A stretch of DNA of 64,000 nucleotides from JANQOH01 sp965201115 (GTDB taxonomy: Bacteria > Pseudomonadota > Alphaproteobacteria > UBA7887): positions 620,001 to 684,000 of the forward strand of contig OZ241745.1 of assembly GCA_965201115.1 (NCBI GenBank), read 5' to 3'. Position 1 is the first letter of the stretch; each line of letters begins with the position of its first letter. Shown here piece after piece: positions 28,676-37,820 of this stretch. Under the pieces are notes generated by a model. It was not told the DNA's origin. It did not search any database and was given only the letters and a program-made list of their open reading frames with translations. The position numbers and the translations under genes were made by a program.

Positions 28676-30552
28676 GTAAGCGTCCGGTTATCCCGCTTGG
28701 TCATTGTCGGTTATGTTTATGGGTTTCGGTATTTCGGGGGTCGTTTTGTTTGGCTGTCGGCTTCGTATGGGGGTCTTGTTTCGATGCCTGCACGGTTGTC
28801 GCTGCTGCATGAGTGCGTCGATTGGCGGTGGCCGGTTCGAACGCGGCGGCTTGCGGTGGCAGGATAGCGTTTGGGAGGGAGGCACAGGGAGGAAATATTT
28901 TTTCGATATTTCCTATTTTGCGCTTGCCTTGTGGGGTTGGGGTCGGTATTGTTCGTTCATGCTTGACCGCGCCGCGCCTCTCCCCGACGATCCCGCCCGC
29001 CTGAAGGACATGGTGGCGTCCCTGGCGGCCGAGTTGCAGGCTCGCGAGGAAGCGCTGCGGTCGCGCGCGGAGGCGTTGAAGGCGCGCGATATCCTGATTG
29101 AGAAGTTGCGTCACGAGTTGGCGGGGATGCGCCGGCATCGTTTCGGGGCGCGCTCGGAAGCCTTGGCGCAGTTGCAACTGGCGCTGGAGAACGAAGAGAT
29201 CGTCCGCGCCGCAAGCCCGCCCCCGCAACCCGAACCCGCCGCCGCACGCGCGCCGCGGCGCAAGCGCCGCCCGTTGCCGGACCGTCTGCCGCGCCGCGAG
29301 ACGGTGCTGGAACCCGCAAGCCCCTGCGGGGCCTGCGGCGGCGCGCTCAAGACCGTCGGCGCGGATGTCACCGAGGAACTGGAGTACATACCCGGTCGTT
29401 TCGTAGTCAACCGCATCGTGAGACCGCGCACGGTCTGCCGCGCCTGCGCACGCTTTTGCCAGGCGCCGCTGCCGCCGCGCCCCATCGAGCGCGGACGCCC
29501 CGGACCCGGCCTGCTTGCCCATGTTCTGGTGAGCAAATATGCCGACCATCTCCCGCTCTACCGCCAAGCGCAAATGTTCGCCCGCGACGGCATCGACCTC
29601 GACCGCTCGACACTGGCCGAATGGGTCGGCAAGAGCGCCGCCTTGCTGGAGCCGGTCGCCAACGGGATCGGCAACCATGTGCGCGCTGGCGGCGCCATCT
29701 TCGCCGACGATACCACGGTGCGCCTGCAAACCCCGCGCGGCGAAGGCGCCAGGGGCAAGACCCGCACTGCACGGCTATGGGTCTATGCCCGCGACGAACG
29801 ACCGTGGCGCGGAACCGCGCCGCCGGCCGCCTGCTACCGCTTCAGCGCCAACCGCAAGGGCGAGAATCCGCGCCGACACCTCGCCGGCTTCAAGGGCTGG
29901 ATGCACGCCGACGGCTATGCCGGGTTCGCGGAACTCTACCGCACAGGCCGCATCCGCGAAGCCCCCTGCATGGCCCATGTCCGGCGCAAGTTCGTCGACC
30001 TCGCGCACAATCGGGGCGCGCCGGTCGCCAGGGAAGCCGTCGAGCGCATCGCCGCCTTGTACGCCGTCGAGGCCGAAGCTCGCGGGCAAACGCCCGAAGA
30101 GCGCGTCCGTATCCGCCAGGCCAGGGCCAGGCCCCTCTTCGACGACCTCGAAACATGGCTCGCCCGACAGAGCCCGAACATACCCGCCAGGACGCCGCTG
30201 GCCGGCGCCATCCGCTATGCACGCGCGCGACTGGCCCGCCTGCGCCCATGGCTCGACAACGGAACGCTCGAACTCGACAACAATACTGCCGAACGCGCCA
30301 TCCGCGGCGTCGCCCTCGGACGCAAAAACTGGCTCTTCGTCGGCTCCGAAGCCGGCGGCGCAACCGCCGCAACCGCATACACGCTCATCGAAACCGCAAA
30401 ACTAAACGGCGTCGACCCACGAGCATGGATCGCAGACACACTCAATCGTATCCAGGACTACAAAACAAACCGAATCCACGAACTCATGCCGTGGAACTGG
30501 AAACACAAAACACCACCGTAAAAACCCAATAGCCCCATAACCGGACGCTTAC
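28676..30552 (+). mobile_element. IS66-family insertion sequence, copy 2, inside gmrSD
   Basis: 1877 bp, with the same inverted ends as copy 1 (28676-28691 and 30537-30552). Perfect target duplication CAGCACTC at 28668-28675 and 30553-30560. I see a single synonymous base difference from copy 1 in the transposase gene, so transposition was very recent. Confidence 0.97.
28959..30521 (+). CDS. IS66-family transposase (TnpC-like), copy 2
   Basis: 520 residues, identical in protein sequence to copy 1 (start at MLDRAAPLPDDPARL). It lies antisense to the interrupted gmrSD gene. All DDE and zinc-finger motifs are present. Confidence 0.93.
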   Translation: MLDRAAPLPDDPARLKDMVASLAAELQAREEALRSRAEALKARDILIEKLRHELAGMRRHRFGARSEALAQLQLALENEEIVRAASPPPQPEPAAARAPRRKRRPLPDRLPRRETVLEPASPCGACGGALKTVGADVTEELEYIPGRFVVNRIVRPRTVCRACARFCQAPLPPRPIERGRPGPGLLAHVLVSKYADHLPLYRQAQMFARDGIDLDRSTLAEWVGKSAALLEPVANGIGNHVRAGGAIFADDTTVRLQTPRGEGARGKTRTARLWVYARDERPWRGTAPPAACYRFSANRKGENPRRHLAGFKGWMHADGYAGFAELYRTGRIREAPCMAHVRRKFVDLAHNRGAPVAREAVERIAALYAVEAEARGQTPEERVRIRQARARPLFDDLETWLARQSPNIPARTPLAGAIRYARARLARLRPWLDNGTLELDNNTAERAIRGVALGRKNWLFVGSEAGGATAATAYTLIETAKLNGVDPRAWIADTLNRIQDYKTNRIHELMPWNWKHKTPP

Positions 30553-31656
30553 CAGCACTCTGGCTTTATCGTCACTATTCACATCTTGACGAAGGTTTAC
30601 TGCCACAGCTACAAGCCTCGCATGACCGATATGAGTAACCCCGTTTCTTCGCCGATCCCTTAACAGATCATCCAATGCTTCGGTAACGCGGCGCACCCAC
30701 TTGGTAGTCTCTATAACCACCTTTGGATCGCTCTTTGACCGTTCTACCAGGAAATTTGCAGAGATTTCTTCGTTCAGCGGACGATTTCCTCCCGTTGTAT
30801 GGAGAAGCGTAGCGGCAAATCGGAGCGATTCCGTGCTTAAATTCAGCCGCAAGCCAACGGTCCCGTATATACCGGACCATTGATCTTGAATCTCCTTGAT
30901 ATGCTCCTTCTTGGTTCCGGATTCGGACTCGAATACAATCGCCATTAACATGCTCTTGAGCCGGTCGAACCACGACACATCCAACCCCCTGCTATTCAAC
31001 ACTTCGAAAACCGAGTATACGAGCTTTTCGTCGCTGACCTCATACAGAATAAATTTCAACCGATTCTTTAGATGAGTCACAAGATCAATCAAAGATCGTG
31101 ATTTCTGCCAGTTCTCAACGAACCTTTCGCACTGAACTATGGCGGTCAGTAACTCCCGATCTGCTGCTGTTTTCGCCACATCGGGGTCTGCGTGCCTTCC
31201 CGCCGAATCGCGTATATACTCCAGAAAGTATTCGCTGGAGTCATGATTGGTCCGCAAAAGAAGCGTCGATATTTTGTCTGACTTTACCAACATATTCACA
31301 ATATCGTCATAAACATGGCGTTCCGGCGTCCCGGATTTCGAGCGATGCAGCGCCTTGGAAATAGCCTTGAAGATCAGTATCAGCGTCGTGATTCGCTGCT
31401 GCCCGTCGACGATTTCCAGTATTCGATGCTCATCGGCGATTATCGTTACCGCCTCTCGGCGCAACCCGACGACAGTCGCCATGAAATGCGTGGTCGGCTC
31501 GCACGACATCCCCGTCCGGCGGATATCGTCGAACAACGCCTGCCTGTGCTTGCTCTGCCAGCTGTAGGCCCTCTGGTACGCCGGTATGCGGAACAGTCGC
31601 CCCGTGAACAAGCTCCCGAGGCTGACAACGTCCGGCCTGAAATCCGTAGCATCCAT
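30553..31656 (-). pseudogene. GmrSD-type restriction gene, 5' part (DUF262), interrupted by IS66 copy 2
   Basis: The start at ATG 31656 (MDATDFRPDVVSLGSLF) has a GGAGGAG site. DUF262 hallmarks are FRIPAYQRAYSW (residues about 23-34) and ILEIVDGQQRITTLILIFKA, a ParB/Srx-like nucleotide-binding fold. It runs normally to DDKARVL, where the IS66 begins; the present frame then adds about 20 residues of IS sequence. The reconstituted protein would be 564 residues, normal for a DUF262-DUF1524 fusion. It is neighboured by a helicase-like fragment and lies within a defence-rich region. Confidence 0.9.
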
Positions 31657-31703
31657 GACTCGCTCCTCCAATGCTCCGGCGCGGTGCCGACCGGGCGGGG
31701 CCG

Positions 31704-32171
31704 CTACCGTCGGGTTAGCTGTCGGCAGCCTACCGCGTTGGCACGCCGCGCGCAAGGGCGATTATCTTGCCCGTTCAGCGCCAACAGCGCCGCGACGATA
31801 CCGTATGCCCCTCGGTATGTCAACGGCGATTGCACGCGTTGTTGACGGCTGGCGACCTCGTGAGCACGCAACGTGGGGCTACCGCGCGGTTGCGTGCGGA
31901 AGCGCGCTCGGCCGGTGACGCCATCCGCCGCGCTCTCGACGAACGACGGCGCCGCCCCCAGTTCGAAGGATTCGGTCCGGCGGGGCTGCATGCCGAACGC
32001 CCGGCGCCCCACAGCCGCGGGGATGTCGCTCCAGCGCCACGCGCGGGCGACCTCCGTGGCGGGCATACGGGGCATCGTGTCAACCAGCCATTTCTCGAAC
32101 AGCGCCCCCTTTTCCGGATCTTCGGAATTCGCCAGCGCCAGTATTCTGTCGGGTAGCGTATCGTGAGTCAT
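31704..32171 (-). pseudogene. N-terminal fragment resembling a restriction helicase
   Basis: The start at ATG 32171 has GAAGGGAG upstream. Residues 5-55 (ILALANSEDPEKGALFEKWL, then ARAWRWSDIP) resemble the opening segment of predicted helicases in restriction systems, with FE and a Trp-rich WSDWP-like motif. After about residue 60 the sequence becomes low-complexity and unconvincing. It is probably the remnant of a longer gene. Identification is weak. Confidence 0.35.
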
Positions 32172-32363
32172 GTTTCGCTCCCTTCTCTGCGGTTGGCTCA
32201 TGCCACCGCATTGTCGAACATGCTGGATAATATCGGTTCAGCGCGTCAACGTCGAGCTGCCTGCGCCGGAAGCAGGCGACTGGCCAAGGCGCGCGGGGTT
32301 GTCGTCACATCGGCCCTGCTGGCGCTGACCGAACGACGACCGGCGCGTGGAAATGCCTCTGTT

Positions 32364-32612
32364 TGACCGCCGCCGACCGCGACGCCGTAGCCCCGCGCTT
32401 GGGCGATGCGATGGCCATCGTGCGGGCCGAGGGGGCGAATCGGGGCGCTGGCGCGGGCGAGTGCGCGGTCGATTGCGCTGGCGGGGCGGCGCGATGTGTT
32501 TCGGTGCGAGCGCTTTCCGGCGCCGGAGGCCGAGTGCGTGAGCCATGGCGGCATTTATCCGCTGGCGCAGGACGATAACTACGCGCACGCTGCTCGCGGT
32601 GTCGGTTCGGCA
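32364..32612 (+). repeat. 249-bp duplicated gene fragment, copy 1
   Basis: Nearly the same sequence occurs at 36327-36575. It encodes LTAADRDAVAPRLGDAMAIV in one frame and RDVFRCERFPAPEAECVSHG in another, as if one gene had a frameshift between them. Here it has no start codon or ribosome site and runs into REP sequence. Confidence 0.6.
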
Positions 32613-33530
32613 GGGATTCGGTGGGCGTTTTATCCGCTCGCGCTTCCGTGCCGACATCGCGCCGCGCGGAAACGTGCGGGCGGGGACGCCCGCGCACCCA
32701 GGCCCCGCCTTCGGCGGGTTTGGCGTGTGCGTCTCGCGTGCGCGTCTCGACGCTGTGGGGGCCGGGGGGCAGGGGGCGGCGGTCGCGCTTCCCCGCCGGC
32801 GCCGCGCGTGGCGCAAACGTGCGGGCAGGATGCCCGCGGTCCCGGGCCCCGCCTTCGGCGGGGTTGGCGTTTCGGTACAGGCGCTCAGCATTGCTGCCGT
32901 TTCGGTTGTTCCGGGCGGGCGGGGCGCAGGCAGTTGGGGGGCGCGCTCGGGAGCGGGCGCATGCGTTTGGCGGCGGGGCTTCGGCGGTCGCGGGGCGGTC
33001 GGGCCCGGCGGTTCCGGGGGACGGTTGCGGGGCATTGCGGGGCTCCGCCGGGCCCGGGGCGGGCGGGCGCGCCTTCCCTGCCGACATCGCGCTCTGCGGA
33101 AACGTGCGGGCGAGACGCCCGCGCACCCAGGAAGTCCGCGCCTTCGGCGCGATCTTTGGGGGAAGCGCAACCCCGCCGAAGGCGGGGCCCGGGACCGCGG
33201 GCATCCCTGCCCGCACGCCGGCGACCCGCACAACTGTCGGCGAGTCGGGTGCGGCGCGCTTCCTGGGTGCGCGGGCGTCTCGCCCGCACGTCTCCGCCCG
33301 CACGAATGCCGGCGGGCGGGGCGCGAAGACCGTGCTCCCACGGCAAACGCCGCGGCGCGTGGAAACGTGCGGGCGGGGACGCCCGCGCACCCAGGCCCCG
33401 CCTTCGGCGGGGTAAGCATTTCGGTACAGATACCGAGAGCGCCATATCGCCGTCGCGCGATTGCGTCGCTTGAGCAGGCAGCGAGGCCAACGCGCTGGAG
33501 CGCGTGCTGTCGGGCTGCCTGTCCACGGCG
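32613..33530. repeat. REP-like cluster without genes
   Basis: At least four core palindromes: 32703-32718, 32847-32863, 33171-33187 and 33395-33411, in both orientations, with their GC-rich arms (for example GCGGGCATCCCTGCCCGC and GTGCGGGCGGGGACGCCCGC). Long open frames across it encode only the repeated peptide patterns of the repeat and are not genes. The end (33415-33475) shares about 50 bp with 38360-38415. Confidence 0.8.
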
Positions 33531-33677
33531 ATGGCGTTCCACCGCCGCGCGGCCGCGCCCGCGATGCGGTCTCCGCCGCGAGACGCGCCGCCGCTTCCGG
33601 CGGGCGCCGCCGACGCGCTTGCCCTGTGGGATGACAACGGCAATGGACGCATTACCTGCAAGGAGGCGCGGCGCTGA
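33531..33677 (+). CDS. Remnant with an EF-hand/excalibur-like motif
   Basis: 48 residues from ATG 33531. The end, ALALWDDNGNGRITCKEARR, matches the start of an excalibur calcium-binding motif (DxNxNGxIxxxEA plus the Cys). Such motifs usually end nuclease or surface proteins. No ribosome site is seen. It is probably a gene fragment left between REP cluster and defence genes. Confidence 0.35.
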   Translation: MAFHRRAAAPAMRSPPRDAPPLPAGAADALALWDDNGNGRITCKEARR

Positions 33678-33799
33678 AAGCCACGCTCCTCGCTTTTGCG
33701 CAGTCCGACGGCGCTTGCTCGATCCGGCCTACCCGCCAGCCGCCAGCACAAGCGAGTCGCCGGTACCGGCGCGATACAGTGCCAACCGCATAGCGTGTT

Positions 33800-34357
33800 T
33801 TACCAAGCGCCCTCGACCGCCGGACCGTCGCCGAATCGCCGATCGACCATCATCCCGGTAATGCGGTCGAGGCACCTGCTCAAAACCACGGCATATTCGG
33901 TACTTGCTTGCGCGATTCGGCCCGGCACGTGTAGCCATTGCCGCACGTCCGATCCGATTATCTCGCCGTTAAGGTCCAAGCTCGGCGCCACGGCCTCGCA
34001 CGGTCGAAACGAACGAAGATCGTACCCTTTCCCGCCGTCGTAAACACCGTTTACCCCGCAATCGTAACCGTAATCGCCGGTCACGCGAACCACGGCAACC
34101 CTGCCCGCAGCCGGTATCTTCGAATACCAAAGCACATCATGCACTCGTATGCCTTCGAAGAACGGAAGACAATCCGCGGCGCCTTCTTGCTTGTCGGTGA
34201 GCGCGCGGCCAGCCGATTTGGCCTCGGCGATCATGCGCAAATCGAGTTCGTCATGGTTGGACCACCCCATCCGCGCCCGACCGGCGATGAGTTCCGAATA
34301 CACCCCGGCAATCGGCTCGCGATGGTTATCGATCGCCCGGACCCTCCAGTGGTTCAT
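33800..34357 (-). CDS. Hypothetical protein of the defence region
   Basis: 185 residues from ATG 34357 (MNHWRVRAIDNHREPIAGVY), with GAGG upstream. The pattern NHWRVRA ... ARMGWSNHDELDLR ... DVLWYSKIPAAGRVAVVRVTGDYGY resembles the N-terminal recognition-type domain of some restriction or modified-DNA-binding proteins, where a WRxRA strand and a GWS motif are followed by a beta-barrel. This is a similarity of pattern only. No catalytic motif is visible. It lies upstream of nothing obvious and downstream of viperin on the same strand. Confidence 0.5.
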   Translation of the reverse strand: MNHWRVRAIDNHREPIAGVYSELIAGRARMGWSNHDELDLRMIAEAKSAGRALTDKQEGAADCLPFFEGIRVHDVLWYSKIPAAGRVAVVRVTGDYGYDCGVNGVYDGGKGYDLRSFRPCEAVAPSLDLNGEIIGSDVRQWLHVPGRIAQASTEYAVVLSRCLDRITGMMVDRRFGDGPAVEGAW

Positions 34358-34678
34358 GCTATCGACCTCGTTGCCAGCGGTTAATGGGCGGCATCGCCCG
34401 CGCAAGAAGCACGGAGAAACGATAATGCCTTCGCGCTCCGGCGTGTCAAGCCCGCACGATCCGCCGCGATAACCGTCGGCGAATCGGCAGGCGCTCGAGC
34501 GGGCGCGCGGCGTCGGCGGCGCTATCGAGCCGCCGATGCGGCGGGATGCGCCTGGTCGGCGCCGAGCGCAAGCACACTCGCCGCTTGCCCGCCTCGCCCC
34601 CTCCGCCCGCGAACATGCGGGCCGGCCGGCGGCCGGCCCGCTGTGGCGCCGAGTCGTTGCTTCGAGGCGGCGCCGGGC
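34358..34678. other. Gap without a recognisable gene
   Basis: 321 bp between the hypothetical gene and the viperin stop. GC-rich, with short inverted arms (GCCGGCCGGCGGCCGGC near 34620) that may act as a transcription stop. No convincing coding sequence. Confidence 0.4.
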
Positions 34679-35599
34679 TTACGGCGCCGGGCAGCCCGCC
34701 GCCTTTCCGGCGCCGGTCCAATCCCATACGCCGCCCCGCTCGAGGAATTTTTTCTTGGTAAATCGCGCTCGTTCGCGCGCCGCGTCGAACCCGACGTCGA
34801 AAATCGGCTTGCCGTATTCGATTCGGCGGGAATCGCCGTGCGGCTCATGCCAGAAGAACCGGCCGTCGGGGCTGACCATCAGGTAGCTGTTGGTCATGAG
34901 CTCGTTGGTCTCGGGTACGACGTCGACGCCGAACCGCTCGCAGCGCCTGTGCCGTTCCACGAACGCCTCGAACTCGCGCGCCGATATTTCGAGATTGCCG
35001 ATGCCGGAGTCGTTCTCGCCCGCCACCGGCAGTACCTGAAACAGCTTCCAGCGCTCGGGAGCCATTTCGCGGACGAGATCGCTCATGTCTTCGCCGGCAT
35101 TCAACCGCGTGACGACGGTATTCAGTTTCAGGCGCACGCCGCTCCGGTGGACGAGTTCGGCCAGGTCCTTCATTTCCGATGCGTACGGAATGCCGGGCCG
35201 GGTCCGCCCGAGGCGGGCGTTTATCTCGTCGCTGCCCGAGTCGAGCGACAGCGCGGCCGCGTCGATCCACGGCGCGGCCTCGGCGAGCAGTTCGCGCAGG
35301 CGTTTCCCGTTCGTCACAATGGTTACGGCGCACTCGCCGCCGCTGCGCTCCTTGACCCTGCGGCACAGCGCGCTCAGGCGCGGAACCAGCGTCGGTTCGC
35401 CGCCGGCGAAGTTGATCTTGCTCATGCCGGCATCGACCATGACATCGATCAGCCGTTCCCGGTCGTCGAAGCCCAACGCTTTCCGACCGCGAAGGGATTG
35501 GGCGAAGCAGAATTCGCAGTGGGCGTTGCAGTGGCCGATCAGGTGGTAGTTGATAGCCAGCGGGATAGCGCGCTCGCGCGCCGCGTTCGTGGTGTGCAT
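34679..35599 (-). CDS. Prokaryotic viperin (radical SAM, antiviral nucleotide synthase)
   Basis: 306 residues from ATG 35599, with a GGAGGGCAAC ribosome site. The radical SAM cluster motif CNAHCEFC places Cys at 24, 28 and 31, and the SAM-binding motif follows (INFAGGEPTL). Viperin-specific features include LSLDSGSDEIN, ERWKLFQVLPVAGEN, EFEAFVERHR, NSYLMVSPDGRFFW and the C-terminal FLERGGVWDW. By family it converts CTP, GTP or UTP to 3'-deoxy-3',4'-didehydro forms that stop viral RNA synthesis. It is divergent from an XRE regulator across a 119-bp region with two palindromes. It lies near GmrSD and AlbA_2 genes, consistent with defence. The preferred nucleotide is not predictable. Confidence 0.93.
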   Translation of the reverse strand: MHTTNAARERAIPLAINYHLIGHCNAHCEFCFAQSLRGRKALGFDDRERLIDVMVDAGMSKINFAGGEPTLVPRLSALCRRVKERSGGECAVTIVTNGKRLRELLAEAAPWIDAAALSLDSGSDEINARLGRTRPGIPYASEMKDLAELVHRSGVRLKLNTVVTRLNAGEDMSDLVREMAPERWKLFQVLPVAGENDSGIGNLEISAREFEAFVERHRRCERFGVDVVPETNELMTNSYLMVSPDGRFFWHEPHGDSRRIEYGKPIFDVGFDAARERARFTKKKFLERGGVWDWTGAGKAAGCPAP

Positions 35600-35620
35600 G
35601 TTGCCCTCCATATGACGATG

Positions 35621-35638
35621 CTGCACAATGCTGTGCAG
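35621..35638. promoter_or_regulatory. Palindromic operator candidate 1 (viperin leader)
   Basis: CTGCACAATGCTGTGCAG, a perfect 7-bp inverted repeat with a 4-bp centre, 22 bp before the viperin start. It shares TGCACA/TGTGCA with the second palindrome. Confidence 0.5.
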
Positions 35639-35678
35639 TGGCATTTCCCGGCCCGGCGCCGGATGCCGTTGGGCGTAT

Positions 35679-35706
35679 ATGTGCATACTATGCACATGCG
35701 TGTCAA
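35679..35706 (-). promoter_or_regulatory. Viperin promoter -35 box with palindromic operator 2
   Basis: On the minus strand a perfect TTGACA (35706-35701) is followed by ATGTGCATAGTATGCACAT, a perfect 19-bp palindrome (35679-35697) filling the spacer and reaching the expected -10 region. A bound protein here would block transcription toward viperin and also sit just upstream of the XRE start. Confidence 0.5.
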
Positions 35707-35718
35707 GGGGTCATGTGC

Positions 35719-36114
35719 ATGAAAAACGAAACGACCTACCAGGCCGTTCTCGGGCGCTTGATCGTTCGAAAACGTCAAGAAAAACAGATCGATCAGGAGG
35801 ATATGGCGCGTCACGTCGGCGTCGGCCGGTCGACTTGGTCGCGCATCGAGGCGGGTACGTCGGCGCTGAGCATGGACCAGCTGGCCAAGGCGGCGAACAA
35901 GCTCGACATCCTCATGGGCGACCTCATGCGCGAGGCGGACGTCATCGTTCGGAGGCTGCGCAAACACGGCGTCGACGTCGCCGACAGCCGCGACCAGACG
36001 AGCTCCGCGAAACGGGGCAAGGCCGCCGCGGCGACCGTTGCGTTTCTCGGCGGCGCGCTCCTTGGCGGCATCATCGCTGGCGTAATGGCCGACAAGGACT
36101 CGAAAGATTTATGA
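35719..36114 (+). CDS. XRE-family transcriptional regulator with C-terminal membrane-like segment
   Basis: 131 residues from ATG 35719 (MKNETTYQAVLGRLIVRKRQ), 9 nt after AGGGG; ATG 35713 is close by. An HTH_3 domain covers about residues 8-65 (QEDMARHVGVGRSTWSRIEAG, then LSMDQLAKAANKLDI). A linker then leads to a glycine-rich hydrophobic stretch TVAFLGGALLGGIIAGVMA (about 107-125), which could be a membrane anchor or glycine-zipper helix. It is divergent from viperin, so it is a probable regulator of that gene and of itself through the shared palindromes. Confidence 0.82.
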   Translation: MKNETTYQAVLGRLIVRKRQEKQIDQEDMARHVGVGRSTWSRIEAGTSALSMDQLAKAANKLDILMGDLMREADVIVRRLRKHGVDVADSRDQTSSAKRGKAAAATVAFLGGALLGGIIAGVMADKDSKDL

Positions 36115-36298
36115 CATCGATGTGTTATCGAGATGCGCGCATGGCGGAATCGCGTCCGTCGCACACGCCCCGGGACCGTTGCGTTGCTTGCCGGCGCCCC
36201 CGCGGACAGCATCGCGAGCCCCGCAGAGCCCCGCGGATCCCCGCAAACGACCCGGTGGCGTCGCGCGCGCCGCAACAGGCGCCCGGAGGAGCAGCCGA

Positions 36299-36541
36299 AT
36301 GACAACAACCGCGGAACCGCCCCGCCTGACCGCCGCCGACCGCGACGCCGTAGCCCCGCGCCTGGGCGATGCGATGGCCATCGTGCGGGCCGAGGGGGCG
36401 AATCGGGGCGCTGGCGCGGGCGAGCGCGCGGTCGATTGCGCTGGCGGGGCGGCGCGATGTGTTTCGGTGCGAGCGCTTTCCGGCGCAGGAGGCCGAGTGC
36501 GCGAGCCATGGCGGCGTTTATCCGCTGGCGCAGGACGATAG
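36299..36541 (+). CDS. Small prophage-like ORF, possibly frameshifted (copy 2 of the duplicated fragment)
   Basis: 80 residues from ATG 36299 after a strong GGAGGAG site. It starts MTTTAEPPRLTAADRDAVAP. From about residue 40 another frame gives a more protein-like RDVFRCERFPAQEAECASHG, so a one-base shift near 36410 is likely. The duplicate at 32364-32612 shows the same pair of frames. It lies upstream of a Mu gp27-like gene, a position held by small phage genes in Mu-like prophages. Function unknown. Confidence 0.4.
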   Translation: MTTTAEPPRLTAADRDAVAPRLGDAMAIVRAEGANRGAGAGERAVDCAGGAARCVSVRALSGAGGRVREPWRRLSAGAGR

Positions 36542-36737
36542 CTGCGCGCACGCTGCTCGCGGCGCCGGTTCGGCAAGCCGCGATGATGGCGAGGAGGCGC
36601 GCCCGCGGCGCCCCCGCCGAACGCCCCGGCAGCCATTACCCCCGCCATAACCGACCGATAGCCCCGCCGCGCAAGCCCCCGCAGGGGAGGACCATGGTCC
36701 TCTCCCGCACCCCGCCCCAAAACGCTTTAATATCCAC

Positions 36738-37820
36738 ATGACCGAAGCACACACCGCCGCCGTCCCCGCCGACGGCGAGCCGCGCGCAGCCGCCGCGCCC
36801 GACAACGCAGCCGCCGCGCCCGCCGAACCCGAAACCCAACCCCAAACCCTCGGCGACCCCCTCCGCCACAACCGCGGAAGCCGATCCACAATCGCCGACC
36901 TCCCCAACACCGTCCGCGCCGATATCTGCCGCGAAATCCGCGCCGGCACCCCCGACAACGCCATCGCCGAAAACCTCCGCGCGCGCGGATACCCCGTATC
37001 CCGATCCGCCATATACCGCTTCCGGAAAGCCGCCGCCGACAGCCTCGCACAATGGTCCGAAATCCGCGACGCAGCCGCCCTCTGGAGCGAAGGCGGAACC
37101 CACGAAGCCCTCGCCGAAATGCTCCGCGTCGCCGCCTTCGCCATCGCCGCCCGCATCGACCCCGCCGCCCCCGATGCCGCCGACAACACCCGCGGCATCG
37201 CCCGCATGGTGCGCGCCATCCGCGACCTCGCCGCCGCCGGAGCCGCGCAGAAAACCGCCGCCGCCCAGGCCGGCCCGCGCCGCGGCGCGCCCGGTTCCAT
37301 CGACGACCCCCGCCTGCCCTCGCTCCCGCCCCCGAACACGTGGGACGCCGACGCCCAGGCCGCCGCCAACCCCGGCCCCCCCAAGCCGCCCCGCCGCCCG
37401 TGGACCGACCAAGACTGGCTGGAGTACGACAGACACATCCAGGAGGGCGAACGCAAGGCCCGCGAAGCCGAACGCGAACGCCGCGAGGCCGAACGCGAAT
37501 ACGAACCCGCGTACGCCCCCGAAACCGCCGAACGCCCCGCCGCCGAAGCCCCCCGAGCCCCGCGGAGCCCCGCAATCCCCCGCAACGCCGCCGAAGGCGC
37601 GAACTGCCCGGAACCGCGGGCGTCCCGCCCGCACGTTCCCGCAGAGCGCGATGCCGGCAGGGAAGGCGCGCCCGCCCGCCCCGGGCCCGGCGGATCCCCG
37701 CAATGCCCCGCAACCGCCCCCCGGAACCGCCGGGCCCGACCGCCCCGCGACCGCCGAAGCCCCGCCGCCAAACGCATGCGCCCCGCCCGCCCCGAACGGG
37801 CGAAACGGCAGCAATGCTGA
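36738..37820 (+). CDS. Mu-like phage DUF3486 (gp27/terminase small subunit-like) protein, C-terminus built from REP sequence
   Basis: 360 residues. Residues about 45-110 resemble DUF3486, found in Mu-like phages: RSTIADLPNTVRADICREIR then IAENLRARGYPVSRSAIYRF, an HTH-like packaging-protein domain. A helical part with EGERKAREAERERREAERE follows. From about residue 275 the frame is REP-derived Pro/Arg-rich peptide. Its first ~130 bp, including upstream DNA, recur at 44864-44993. It is a prophage remnant; identification rests on the HTH pattern. Confidence 0.5.
   Translation: MTEAHTAAVPADGEPRAAAAPDNAAAAPAEPETQPQTLGDPLRHNRGSRSTIADLPNTVRADICREIRAGTPDNAIAENLRARGYPVSRSAIYRFRKAAADSLAQWSEIRDAAALWSEGGTHEALAEMLRVAAFAIAARIDPAAPDAADNTRGIARMVRAIRDLAAAGAAQKTAAAQAGPRRGAPGSIDDPRLPSLPPPNTWDADAQAAANPGPPKPPRRPWTDQDWLEYDRHIQEGERKAREAERERREAEREYEPAYAPETAERPAAEAPRAPRSPAIPRNAAEGANCPEPRASRPHVPAERDAGREGAPARPGPGGSPQCPATAPRNRRARPPRDRRSPAAKRMRPARPERAKRQQC

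Noticed and set aside
32600..33480. Proteins of several hundred residues across the REP cluster
   Set aside because: All frames encode the same repeat-derived peptide motifs (such as PAFGG or ARTFP) and break at repeat junctions.
34679..35599. The radical SAM gene as the maturase of the RiPP precursors
   Set aside because: Its motifs are those of viperin (nucleotide substrate), it lacks the SPASM or RRE-type features of RiPP maturases, and it lies more than 10 kb from the precursors on the other strand.
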